DNA of 10,466 bases, taken from assembly GCA_014523525.1 (NCBI GenBank), contig JAATVL010000266.1, positions 1-10,466 of the forward strand. The letters run 5' to 3'. Below the pieces are notes generated by a model, which saw only the letters and a program-made list of their open reading frames with translations, did not search any database and had not been told where the DNA came from. Positions 1 through 6,956 of this stretch are shown piece by piece. Origin of the DNA: Nitrososphaerales archaeon TH703. GTDB taxonomy: Archaea; Thermoproteota; Nitrososphaeria; Nitrososphaerales; Nitrososphaeraceae. Numbering within the stretch: position 1 is the first letter of the stretch; the number at the start of each line of letters is the position of its first letter. The position numbers and the translations under genes are program-made.

Positions 1-51
1 GAACTCGAATTAACGTTTTACCATTTAAATGAGCTATAAAAACCAACCATA

Positions 52-144
52 CTATTCTTTATGGATATCTTTAAAATGCAAATCTAGATCATCTTGTGGA
101 GGATATAACAAGCGGCATTCTTTGCATTTGATATTTTTTGTCAC
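52..144 (-). CDS. Tiny single C2H2 zinc-finger protein (30 aa)
   Basis: This short reading frame starts at GTG and encodes about 30 residues containing one complete classical C2H2 finger. Cys7 and Cys10 are followed by exactly 12 residues, then His23 and His28 (C-x2-C-x12-H-x4-H). The hydrophobic core positions also fit the consensus: Tyr14 three residues after the second Cys, and Leu20 two residues before the first His. The frame begins just after an in-frame TAA, so GTG is the natural start. A TATA-like box (CTATATGT, 168-175) is centred about 27 bp upstream, the spacing expected for a leaderless archaeal mRNA. Small single-finger C2H2 proteins are known in archaea and may bind DNA, RNA or protein; the target here is unknown. 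The perfect spacing and promoter support a real gene despite its size. Confidence 0.7.
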   Translation of the reverse strand: MTKNIKCKECRLLYPPQDDLDLHFKDIHKE

Positions 145-167
145 AGAATATTAAATTCAACATAGGA

Positions 168-175
168 CATATAGC
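168..175 (-). promoter_or_regulatory. TATA-like box for the C2H2 mini-protein
   Basis: On the minus strand the bases read CTATATGT. The box centre lies about 27 bp upstream of the GTG at 144, which predicts transcription starting at or within a base or two of the start codon. Assigned by spacing and composition only. Confidence 0.5.
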
Positions 176-307
176 TTATAGTTGTTATAGGCTTGATTCT
201 GGCATTTAAAATTTGATCTATTTTGGCGGCTATTGGCGAATGGCGAATTGAAAATATTTCATTCATGATACGATAAACAGCAGATATTAGATTTCTCCAT
301 AATGTAA

Positions 308-496
308 ATGATCAAAATTATAAGGAATTTATTGGAAATAACTAGAGAGCAAGAGAAATGTTCTCAAATTAGAAACTTTAAAAAATATGTTAAACCAAAA
401 TATATTATGAAGTGTATTATATCACGAATGCATTGGGATAGGTTTGCTGGTTTAGGTTTAATTTTGAGGCTCCGAGGTATTATGATTGAATATTAA
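308..496 (+). CDS. Possible small basic protein (62 aa), weakly supported
   Basis: An ATG-started frame of 62 codons lies in an otherwise gene-free stretch between the zinc-finger gene and the phosphatase gene. The product would be strongly basic (many Lys and Arg), with no recognisable domain, signal peptide or metal motif. No convincing TATA-like box is seen near 281 and there is no Shine-Dalgarno sequence. I do not recognise the protein, and a chance ORF is at least as likely as a gene. The rest of 180-669 holds no further supported feature apart from a TGGCG triplet repeat around 223-246 and a TATA-like box at 629-636. Confidence 0.2.
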   Translation: MIKIIRNLLEITREQEKCSQIRNFKKYVKPKYIMKCIISRMHWDRFAGLGLILRLRGIMIEY

Positions 497-628
497 TAGA
501 GCGGTTTGATACATATATTTGACTAGATCGACAGGAAATAATTAAATTATATTCAGTTCGGCTTTTAGTTTTTATTGAGATATAATGATTAACACTTGTA
601 AAAATCGCGTTTGAGAAGGTGATGAAGA

Positions 629-636
629 TTTAAATC
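629..636 (+). promoter_or_regulatory. TATA-like box for the phosphatase gene
   Basis: TTTAAATC is centred about 37 bp before the ATG at 670. With the usual archaeal offset of about 26 bp, transcription would start near 659, giving a leader of about 10 nt. Composition and spacing fit; there is no other evidence. Confidence 0.35.
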
Positions 637-669
637 TATATTGGTATTCAGTAAATTTCAACTTATAAA

Positions 670-1227
670 ATGACTCTTATTGGGAACGCTTATCGATGGC
701 TTTACAGCAAATTCATTTCTCGTCCTACAAATTTTAGTTGGGTGATAAACAATCAGCTTGCAGGAAGTGGATTGCCTCTAACTTTCGATCAATTCATGTG
801 GCTAGTAAATCACGGAATTGGCACAATCGTAACAGTCCGTGAACTCCCATTACCTTTGGAGTGGTTATCGGTTGACGATATTAAGTCTTCAGATTCTAAA
901 GGTAGAACGACTAAGAAACTTAATTACTTGCATTTAAGAGTTGAAGACTATCATTCTCCTTCTATCGAAGAGATGGAGTCAACCGTAAAATTTATCGAAA
1001 ATGAAATTGAAGGGAAAAGAGCGGTGTTGGTTCATTGCGCAGCGGGGAAAGGAAGAACAGGAACGATACTTGGGGCTTATCTATTAAAAAAAGAAAATCT
1101 CAGTGCAAAAGAAGCCATAACCAGAATCAGGAACCTAAGACCAGGGTCTATTCAAACTGATTCACAAGAAAATTCACTCTTTGAATATGAGAAATACTTG
1201 AGAGACAAATCTGTAAATCATCTTTGA
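670..1227 (+). CDS. VHZ/DUSP23-like dual-specificity protein phosphatase
   Basis: The 185-residue product is a cysteine-based protein phosphatase that should hydrolyse phosphotyrosine, and possibly phosphoserine or phosphothreonine, through a phospho-cysteine intermediate. The P-loop HCAAGKGRTGT gives nucleophile Cys123 and phosphate-binding Arg129 (C-x5-R). Asp93 in VEDYHSPS is the likely general acid. The C-terminal LRPGSIQT-x2-QE segment (157-167) is the conserved loop of the family. The N-terminal FSWV-x4-LAGSGLP segment (22-36) matches the archaeal SsoPTP / human DUSP23 (VHZ) subfamily. There are no membrane segments, so it should be cytosolic. Length is close to the compact single-domain members, with about 20 extra N-terminal residues and an insertion near 66-84. 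A response-regulator gene lies nearby but on the other strand, so no functional link is shown. The family assignment is strong; the substrate is unknown. Confidence 0.9.
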   Translation: MTLIGNAYRWLYSKFISRPTNFSWVINNQLAGSGLPLTFDQFMWLVNHGIGTIVTVRELPLPLEWLSVDDIKSSDSKGRTTKKLNYLHLRVEDYHSPSIEEMESTVKFIENEIEGKRAVLVHCAAGKGRTGTILGAYLLKKENLSAKEAITRIRNLRPGSIQTDSQENSLFEYEKYLRDKSVNHL

Positions 1228-1314
1228 AACTTAAGTAATAATCTTCTTAGTAACAACATCCTGTAACCAATAAGTATAACAACATTTTATTGATACCATT
1301 TGATATTACATATT

Positions 1315-1701
1315 ATGGATTTCGAAAAGCTAGAGGAGAGGGCATATGAAGCAAATGTTGCACGGAATCAGAATATGAAATTGGAAGCAACAAAAATAGA
1401 AGAGGAAATGTTGAAAAACATGACGGAGAACCAGTTTCTATTTCCTGTGGAAGAAGAGGTGTTAATGACCAAAAATTCTGCTTCGTTTATATATAAGAAT
1501 AACAAGACGTATCATTCATTATTAGAATTTATTGGACGAATCCTTCACGTAGATATCCCAATAAAACTTAACGAATGTAAAATTGGTCCTGGCGGAATTA
1601 TAATATCTGCCGAAAATAAGGAACAAGCACATAAAATTTTACATGATTGTTGCCATGAATTACAAATTCTTATCAAAGCAAAAAAAGGACATATTGACTA
1701 A
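1315..1701 (+). CDS. Unrecognised small cytosolic protein (128 aa)
   Basis: I do not recognise this protein. The ATG at 1315 is preferred over an in-frame TTG at 1300, because the T-rich element TTTTATTG at 1284-1291 sits about 27 bp before the ATG and would give a leaderless transcript. Residues 1-40 are strongly charged and predicted helical, possibly coiled coil. Residues 56-120 look like a small alpha/beta domain with a GPGG turn at 91-94, followed by a helix with paired cysteines (Cys112, Cys113). No signal peptide or membrane segment is visible. It ends 25 bp before the convergent response-regulator gene. It may be a lineage-specific archaeal protein. Its internal composition (alternating hydrophobic strands and charged helices) argues for a real gene. 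Confidence 0.65.
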   Translation: MDFEKLEERAYEANVARNQNMKLEATKIEEEMLKNMTENQFLFPVEEEVLMTKNSASFIYKNNKTYHSLLEFIGRILHVDIPIKLNECKIGPGGIIISAENKEQAHKILHDCCHELQILIKAKKGHID

Positions 1702-1726
1702 TACGAAGTTGAGGATTTGGAAAAAT

Positions 1727-2710
1727 TTATTTTCTCTCAATGACATCTAGTAGATTCGATAACCTGAATGGCTTTACCAGGATGTCTTCTTTTTTTACTC
1801 TGTAAAAATCAATTGCAGTAGTTCGATAAAGTGGATTGGTAGTTGTTAAGACAATTCTTTGTCCCGGGTTGATGCGATATATCTCTTTTACTAGATCAAT
1901 TGGTTCAATATTACCAGATAGATGCGTGTCTAAAATAATAATATCAAAATCATTTTCCTTTACTAAAGACAAACATTCGTTACCCTTTGACGCTACAACC
2001 ACATCAATATCACGCTCACCAAGAAATTCTGTATAAAGAATCATTAAATCAGGATCGGATTCCACAACAAGAACTCGCAAGTCATTTTCTTGTCCAGTTC
2101 TTGTACCCAAATTATCAAGATCATAATTGTTTAGATCTAACATCAAATCATGTAAATTTGCAATCTTGGATTTTGTGTCCTGTTCTCTCTGCAACATAAG
2201 ATGAGGGTGAGGGCAAATTACCGTGATATGGTAATTATTTTTAACCCATTCATTATGAACTTCATGCCACCATTTTTCTAGTATTTCCGACTCACCAAAC
2301 GATCTATTTTCACACAAACAACATGCAGCATCAGCAAATACAATTATTTTGTCTTTTTTGCCTTTCACAACAAGGTCACGAAGTAACTTCTCTAGATTTG
2401 ATTTAAGATTCTCAAATAGCACAAGGTTTCTACCTAGTGCGGATTCATAGTAGGGTCGAAAGTTGATAATCTGTAAATTATTATTGTCTAAATGTTCTTG
2501 ATAATTTTTTATTTTGGTAGATAAATTGGAAAAGCTTGAAATATTGAACTGGTCAAAAGCATATACGGATGCGTAAATACATAGCTGCTCCTCCTCAAGA
2601 GCCTGATTAATCCAATGAGCAGCTGCTTTAGTGCGGTCTTCGTCTTTTCCGTATAAGAGCATTACATGCTTACCATTAGAAATTTCATATGGGTTTTGAC
2701 TGTTACCCAA
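1727..2710 (-). CDS. MEDS-domain response regulator with C-terminal receiver
   Basis: The 327-residue product joins two domains. Residues about 13-175 resemble the MEDS (methanogen/methylotroph DcmR sensory) domain: HVMLLYGKDEDR at the start, an internal EKWWHEVHNEWVKNN helix and a closing HITVICPHP strand. Residues about 211-327 form a CheY-like receiver with phospho-acceptor Asp261 (DIIILDTHL), switch Thr289 and Lys313 in LVKPF. The usual acidic pair is Glu217-Ser218 rather than Asp-Asp, so metal binding may be altered. No DNA-binding or enzymatic output domain follows. The start is a TTG; an in-frame TAA lies ten codons upstream and no better start lies between. The next ATG (Met17) would cut into the sensory domain. 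The TATA-like CAATATAAG about 30 bp upstream supports the TTG. MEDS-receiver proteins are frequent in ammonia-oxidising archaea. The signal sensed is unknown. Confidence 0.85.
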   Translation of the reverse strand: MGNSQNPYEISNGKHVMLLYGKDEDRTKAAAHWINQALEEEQLCIYASVYAFDQFNISSFSNLSTKIKNYQEHLDNNNLQIINFRPYYESALGRNLVLFENLKSNLEKLLRDLVVKGKKDKIIVFADAACCLCENRSFGESEILEKWWHEVHNEWVKNNYHITVICPHPHLMLQREQDTKSKIANLHDLMLDLNNYDLDNLGTRTGQENDLRVLVVESDPDLMILYTEFLGERDIDVVVASKGNECLSLVKENDFDIIILDTHLSGNIEPIDLVKEIYRINPGQRIVLTTTNPLYRTTAIDFYRVKKEDILVKPFRLSNLLDVIERK

Positions 2711-2736
2711 AACTAAACCAGGTCCGCCTTGATGTT

Positions 2737-2745
2737 CTTATATTG
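2737..2745 (-). promoter_or_regulatory. TATA-like box for the response regulator
   Basis: CAATATAAG on the minus strand is centred about 31 bp before the TTG at 2710, predicting a leader of about 5 nt. It helps to choose the TTG over the internal ATG. The rest of 2711-3096 (386 bp) holds no convincing gene; only a weak 30-codon plus-strand frame at 2850-2942 and the ilvC terminator tract are seen. Confidence 0.4.
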
Positions 2746-3002
2746 CACTGACAATCACACATCGTATATCGTATTGAACATTATAGTTTATTAGAGTTAT
2801 CGTAAATTTATTGAAAAATGGATCGTCAGTAATACATCCATTTTACACAATGTTACCGAATAAGGCCAGGATTTCTAATAAAACTTTAGAAATTCAAAAA
2901 CAAATAAGAATTCTTTCTACGACAGATAGTATGGCCAAATGAAAATAGTCAATATGAACTATGAGTAATACATTATTCATCACGGGATGGAAGAATAATA
3001 CC

Positions 3003-3011
3003 AAAAAAAAA
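3003..3011 (-). terminator. Oligo-T terminator after ilvC
   Basis: On the minus strand a run of nine T residues lies about 85 nt downstream of the ilvC stop codon. Archaeal transcription commonly terminates at oligo-T tracts without a hairpin, so this is a likely termination site. It separates ilvC from the response-regulator gene. Confidence 0.5.
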
Positions 3012-3096
3012 GATCAAATTTCCGACTTCACTATTAAATATAAGTGGAAAAGCCTATGTGAATTTTGAAATACTCTGAATTTAACGGCCCAAAATA

Positions 3097-4095
3097 CTAT
3101 TTTCCGTTTTTCCACATCATCTTTCTCATCTCTTCACCGACAATCTCTAATCGGCTTTTTTCCAATTGATTCATGAATCTAACAAAAGAATTCTTCCCAT
3201 CTTTTTTGTAAACACTTGACCATTCATTGGCAAATTGCCCTGATTGAATATCTTTCAAAACCCGTTTCATGATCTCTTTTACTTGGTTGTTTATTATCAT
3301 TGGTCCTCTAGTCAGACCCCCGTACCTTGCAGTTTCACTAACCCTGTTGTACATTCCGGTTATTCCATATTTGTATATCAAATCAACAATTAGTTTTAGC
3401 TCATGCAAACATTCGTAGTAAGCTACCTCCGGTTGGTAACCAGCTTCAACTAGGGTCTCAAAGGCATTGAGTACCAGAGAATGTGCACCACCGCACAAGT
3501 CTACTTGTTCTCCAAACCAATCTGTTTCAACTTCTTCCTTGAATGTGGTTTCAATCACTCCTGGTCTTGTACTTCCAATGGCCTTAGCCAATCCTAAAAC
3601 AGTATTTAAAGCATTTCCGGAATAATCTTGATAGACTGCAACCAAGGAAGGTGTACCAAATCCTTCTTGATACAATTCTCGTACTCTTTGACCAGGTCCC
3701 TTGGGAGCGACCATTACTACATCGATATTTTTTGGAGGAACAATCCATTTCCAGTGTATAGCTGCTCCATGAGAAAAATTAAGTGTTTTTCCCTCCGAGA
3801 GACCTGGTTCTATTTCATTCTTATATACTTTAGCCTGCTCCATGTCTGGGGTTAGAACATGAATAATATCAGCCAATTTTGAGGCCTCCTTTACTTCTTT
3901 AACAACATGTCCATCATTTTCGGCAATTTTCCATGACTTACCTTCCTTGTATAATCCTATGATTACATTCAATCCGGAATCTTTCAAATTATTTGCTTGA
4001 GCTCTTCCCTGAATCCCGTACCCTATTACAGCAATTGTCTTGTTTCTAATTTGTTCCAAAGAAACATCACTGTCAAACCATTTTTTTGCAGTCAT
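3097..4095 (-). CDS. ilvC: Ketol-acid reductoisomerase, class I
   Basis: This 332-residue enzyme converts 2-acetolactate (or 2-aceto-2-hydroxybutyrate) by Mg-dependent alkyl migration and NAD(P)H reduction, the second step of valine/isoleucine synthesis. The length is that of class I enzymes. The Rossmann domain begins with VIGYGIQGRAQ (23-33). His109 (FSHG) and Lys132 (MVAPKGPG) are conserved active-site residues. Metal ligands are Asp192 and Glu196 (TDWFGEQ) plus Glu228 and Glu232 (ECLHE). Ser253 (VSETARYG) should bind the substrate carboxylate. The knotted C-terminal domain is complete. Two normally well conserved spots differ: SHGAAIHW where SHGFNIHF is common, and CGGAHSLV where CGG-x-x-E-L is common. 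It is alone here, not beside ilvB/ilvN/ilvD, so it could be a second, diverged paralogue. A TATA-like box 27 bp upstream suggests a leaderless mRNA. Confidence 0.92.
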   Translation of the reverse strand: MTAKKWFDSDVSLEQIRNKTIAVIGYGIQGRAQANNLKDSGLNVIIGLYKEGKSWKIAENDGHVVKEVKEASKLADIIHVLTPDMEQAKVYKNEIEPGLSEGKTLNFSHGAAIHWKWIVPPKNIDVVMVAPKGPGQRVRELYQEGFGTPSLVAVYQDYSGNALNTVLGLAKAIGSTRPGVIETTFKEEVETDWFGEQVDLCGGAHSLVLNAFETLVEAGYQPEVAYYECLHELKLIVDLIYKYGITGMYNRVSETARYGGLTRGPMIINNQVKEIMKRVLKDIQSGQFANEWSSVYKKDGKNSFVRFMNQLEKSRLEIVGEEMRKMMWKNGK

Positions 4096-4118
4096 ACTTA
4101 CTCATATTCTATATCGAT

Positions 4119-4126
4119 ATTTATAG
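4119..4126 (-). promoter_or_regulatory. TATA-like box for ilvC
   Basis: CTATAAAT on the minus strand is centred about 27 bp before the ATG at 4095, predicting a transcript that begins at or beside the start codon. It is one of the best TATA matches in the window. Confidence 0.55.
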
Positions 4127-4335
4127 CAAGACTAAATAGACCCTATTAAGCTAGATTTTCTAACGGATAGCAAAGATTCTTTCTCCTAGTCAAGTCCTTC
4201 TTATTTCTATTTCTAATTTTTATCGTTCCCCCTAATCGTGAAATTACATGAACCCTTGACCGTTGTTGCTAAAGAAATCTAAAATGAATACGGGAATATG
4301 AGCGGGTAAAATACTATCAGTTACACTATCGAATC

Positions 4336-5748
4336 TTAATGAAAGTCGTCTTTTGTTTCAATATCAGTGTTAGACTTAGACTTTGAGTAAACATCATCCA
4401 ACACGTCGTGCAAAATTTCTCTTACATCCTCCTTGTCCAGATCATCAACCAATCCATGTAAAGCGTCTCTCACATTATCTTTCTCAAAACGTCTGCCTGT
4501 TATCTCAGGTTGTTTAATACGTTTTTCAAGGGACTTGTAGTTATCTATGAGATCCTTTTCCATCTGTGACACTCCGATCACCCTTAGAAGATCCAATTGG
4601 CTCATTGCATTTCTATAAAATTCTTTTCGCAGTACTTTATCTCTAGCTACAAGTACCGCAGAATTGGATATGCCATTAAATACCAAGTATGATCCAATTG
4701 CCATGAATGAAATGGTAACAAGTCCAAATGGCGGATATGTGGCATACAATAATGAATTTATATCGATTGAACCAAAAAGGATCGCTATACCAACGGCAGA
4801 TATCAACAGGTACTTGTGAATTACGTATTTTTCAAGTAAAGCAGAAGCGGCCAAGAAAGCAAAACTAAAAAATAAGCCACCAATTTGTTTAGTTGCTCCA
4901 AAAATTATAGAATTTATTAGAGCAAATGATACCGGAGAAGAAGATATTAAAGGTTGAAATATGTTTAAAAAGTATATCTCAAATGGAAACAAGATATAAA
5001 CTAATGGTAACGCTATGATCGTCCAATATCTGGCCTTTCCGATCTTCCTGACGTATGTACTAAGTAGGAATGCCGATACTATCCAGACTGATATGAATGA
5101 TAGTATAGAAATGATATCCAGCATAGGTCCGAAATGAATTGCTAAATCTGCACGTGGAAGGCCATTGAAACTGTTTTGAATCGGATATGGTTTTATCAAT
5201 GACGGTTGATTCATTAACACGTTCGTTGCATAGAAGAGTGAAATTATTATGGTTAAAGCCAGTAACGAAAAAGATACTGAATATAGTAAGACAAGTTTAT
5301 TCATTCTTACCATAATCCACACAACTAGACTTAGCACCAGAAGCAATAGGAAGAATAATGCAGAGATATGACTAACGAAAATGGCTGCAAAAAGTGAGAG
5401 GATGTTGTAATTTTGGGAAACAACTATTGATAGCATTATTATCGCGAGTATGGCAATAAGTGAGATTTGAATCATGAAAATTATAAGGTAAGAATTTTTT
5501 AATCCTATGGCACCTTTTAACTCAGAACCTGATTCTTTTCTTTCAATAAATCCAAGTATTACAACGGAAACTCCAATGAATAGTAACGCTAGGCTGATAA
5601 AGATACTGACATTCGTACTTGTGGAAAATTCTTGAGTACTGAATGCGATATACTTGACTATGGTTGAGTCAATAATCATGATTGATACCGCAACGAAAAT
5701 TACCATCAACGCCCTTTTCCTAGTAATGGTTATGTTGAATCGAATCAT
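4336..5748 (-). CDS. Polytopic membrane protein with charged cytosolic tail
   Basis: I do not recognise a named family. The 470-residue product has about ten hydrophobic segments, roughly at 13-37, 47-67, 86-111, 115-147, 152-176, 208-232, 241-264, 275-304, 312-328 and 340-360. The fourth is long enough to be a hairpin. A hydrophilic loop at 180-206 should face outside if the N terminus, with Arg/Lys at 3-12, is cytosolic. Residues about 368-470 are soluble and highly charged, with a near-perfect repeat at 424-437 and 440-453 sharing the pattern VR(D/E)-x-LH-x-x-x-DD. The tail could be a helical oligomerisation or partner-binding element. The ATG start at 5748 lies in a short divergent promoter region shared with the plus-strand exported protein gene. 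A sensor, transporter or energy-coupled role cannot be told apart from the sequence. Confidence 0.8.
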   Translation of the reverse strand: MIRFNITITRKRALMVIFVAVSIMIIDSTIVKYIAFSTQEFSTSTNVSIFISLALLFIGVSVVILGFIERKESGSELKGAIGLKNSYLIIFMIQISLIAILAIIMLSIVVSQNYNILSLFAAIFVSHISALFFLLLLVLSLVVWIMVRMNKLVLLYSVSFSLLALTIIISLFYATNVLMNQPSLIKPYPIQNSFNGLPRADLAIHFGPMLDIISILSFISVWIVSAFLLSTYVRKIGKARYWTIIALPLVYILFPFEIYFLNIFQPLISSSPVSFALINSIIFGATKQIGGLFFSFAFLAASALLEKYVIHKYLLISAVGIAILFGSIDINSLLYATYPPFGLVTISFMAIGSYLVFNGISNSAVLVARDKVLRKEFYRNAMSQLDLLRVIGVSQMEKDLIDNYKSLEKRIKQPEITGRRFEKDNVRDALHGLVDDLDKEDVREILHDVLDDVYSKSKSNTDIETKDDFH

Positions 5749-5864
5749 GTTTTAATTATCCAATTCGGTATAAGATGCAGATAAGATTTCTTGATATCGA
5801 ACAAGTAATAATAATATGGGAAATACTCTTAAGGAACTTTTTTTCACATTGCATAGCTGCTAAA

Positions 5865-6620
5865 ATGGTTAGAATTCTAGATAGTACAATCAATTTAAAT
5901 TTGTACATCTTACTATCTTTATCAGCAACTTACTATATTACTGTGCCCGTCGTATCCGGATATAATGTAGATTTTTATTCGCAAGGTGAATCACCATTTG
6001 GTATATCTTATGGTGATTGGGTAGCGAAATATTGGAATTGGGACGTGTCTATTCCACTAGACCCGAAATCAAACAACCTTCTTGGCCTAAGTGAAAATGG
6101 ATGTCTGGTTCACAGGGAAAATTCTATGGTGATGTTGGCTGATACTGCTGCAGGAGGTATTTGGAATCAAAAATGTACAATATCCCATAATGCAGGGATA
6201 CTAATTCCGATTTGGACTGGAGAATGTGACCAGGGAACAAAGGCTTTTGAAACTCACTCATTCAAACAATTATCAGACTGCGCCAGAGGGTTTGATTTAG
6301 GAAAAGTCAAGGGACAAGTAAAGGTGGATAATATTTCTGTTGCAACGCTAGATGCCCTAGATTACAAGACAAATAGTATGAACAATGTGACTGAAGTGTA
6401 TACTAAGCAGTTTAATGTTACAGTTCCAATTAACAGTCATTATATAGTTGAACGATATGGCACATTTCCCGGAGCAGCGCACGGATGGTTTGCTTTCTTA
6501 AAACCCCTTCAGCCTGGAAATCATACGGTCTATTACCAAAATAGTGTAGAACCTACTACTCTTAGCGGAGCCGGAAATGTAAACTCTGCACAATTTACAT
6601 ATCATTTTAAGGTTGAATAA
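5865..6620 (+). CDS. Exported Trp-rich (WxW/GYW-type) family protein A
   Basis: This is a member of the exported family that fills the right half of the window; its function is unknown. The ATG at 5865 (251 aa) is preferred to an in-frame ATG at 5775 because it puts a normal signal peptide at the N terminus (positive Arg3, hydrophobic core about 12-31, cleavage near residue 32). The longer form would bury that signal and overlap the divergent promoter region. Family marks are SYGDWVAKYWNWDVSIP (48-64), the strand ILIPIWTGEC (112-121) and HGWFAFLKPLQPGNH (206-220), the counterpart of the DGYW motif. Cys80, Cys104, Cys121 and Cys139 align with four cysteines of protein D and probably form two disulfides. 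Several N-x-S/T sequons fit surface glycosylation. It is the only intact plus-strand member and converges on a broken C-type copy. Confidence 0.8.
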   Translation: MVRILDSTINLNLYILLSLSATYYITVPVVSGYNVDFYSQGESPFGISYGDWVAKYWNWDVSIPLDPKSNNLLGLSENGCLVHRENSMVMLADTAAGGIWNQKCTISHNAGILIPIWTGECDQGTKAFETHSFKQLSDCARGFDLGKVKGQVKVDNISVATLDALDYKTNSMNNVTEVYTKQFNVTVPINSHYIVERYGTFPGAAHGWFAFLKPLQPGNHTVYYQNSVEPTTLSGAGNVNSAQFTYHFKVE

Positions 6621-6654
6621 CCACATCATATGACATCGGTTCTCACCAAGGTTA

Positions 6655-6926
6655 TCATTCTGCATTTTAGCTGGTACCATGAATACATCGCCCTTATTTT
6701 CTTCTCCAATCTGCATAGCCCCATGATTGCCACCATTTGACCACCCAGTCTGGATAAGACTTGCCAAGGACGGTCTCACTGTCATTATAGAACATATCCT
6801 GCCTAGTTTAGTTATGTCTGGCCATTACTTTACTTCTAGAGATCCAAATCTTGTTATTGCAGCTATAGTCAAGGCGCCTGTCAGTAGTGAACCCTTTAAA
6901 TTATGAACAATCTGTCTTTTAATCAA
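6655..6926 (-). pseudogene. Broken, truncated duplicate of the C-type exported gene
   Basis: The minus strand here is clearly homologous at the nucleotide level to 8179-8447, covering the signal-peptide segment, the DWVVKWWQSWGYADWRR motif and GDVFMVPAKMQN. Homology stops at 6655, so the C-terminal two thirds, including the DGYW motif, is missing. Damage includes small deletions in the signal-peptide segment, a 5-nt insertion near 6826-6835 producing an early TAA, and a single-A insertion near 6695-6701 after DWRR. The Shine-Dalgarno match is also degraded. The in-frame TAA (6808-6810) following CATAAC, before the mature domain, is present here exactly as in the other copy. It lies directly downstream of gene B, at the same place that C occupied in the ancestral two-gene unit. 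A minus-strand frame spanning 6498-6785 is only a frameshifted composite of this relic and antisense of gene A. Confidence 0.85.
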
Positions 6927-6956
6927 CCTTCTAAATCATCCTTTTTACATTCAGTC

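Noticed and set aside
1836..2199. Two overlapping plus-strand frames (1836-2036 and 1987-2199)
   Set aside because: They lie antisense inside the well supported response-regulator gene and show no motif.
2850..2942. Plus-strand ORF of 30 codons in the intergenic region
   Set aside because: No TATA-like box at a suitable distance, no Shine-Dalgarno site and no motif.
3628..3855. Plus-strand frame of about 75 codons
   Set aside because: Antisense to ilvC; no domain or promoter.
5775..5864. Thirty-codon N-terminal extension of gene A from an ATG at 5775
   Set aside because: It would place the signal peptide in the interior and overlaps the promoter region of the divergent membrane-protein gene; ATG 5865 is better.
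6498..6785. Minus-strand frame of 95 codons containing GDVFMVPAKMQN
   Set aside because: It is a frameshifted composite: its first half is the wrong frame of the broken C copy and its end is antisense to gene A. It is described as a pseudogene instead.
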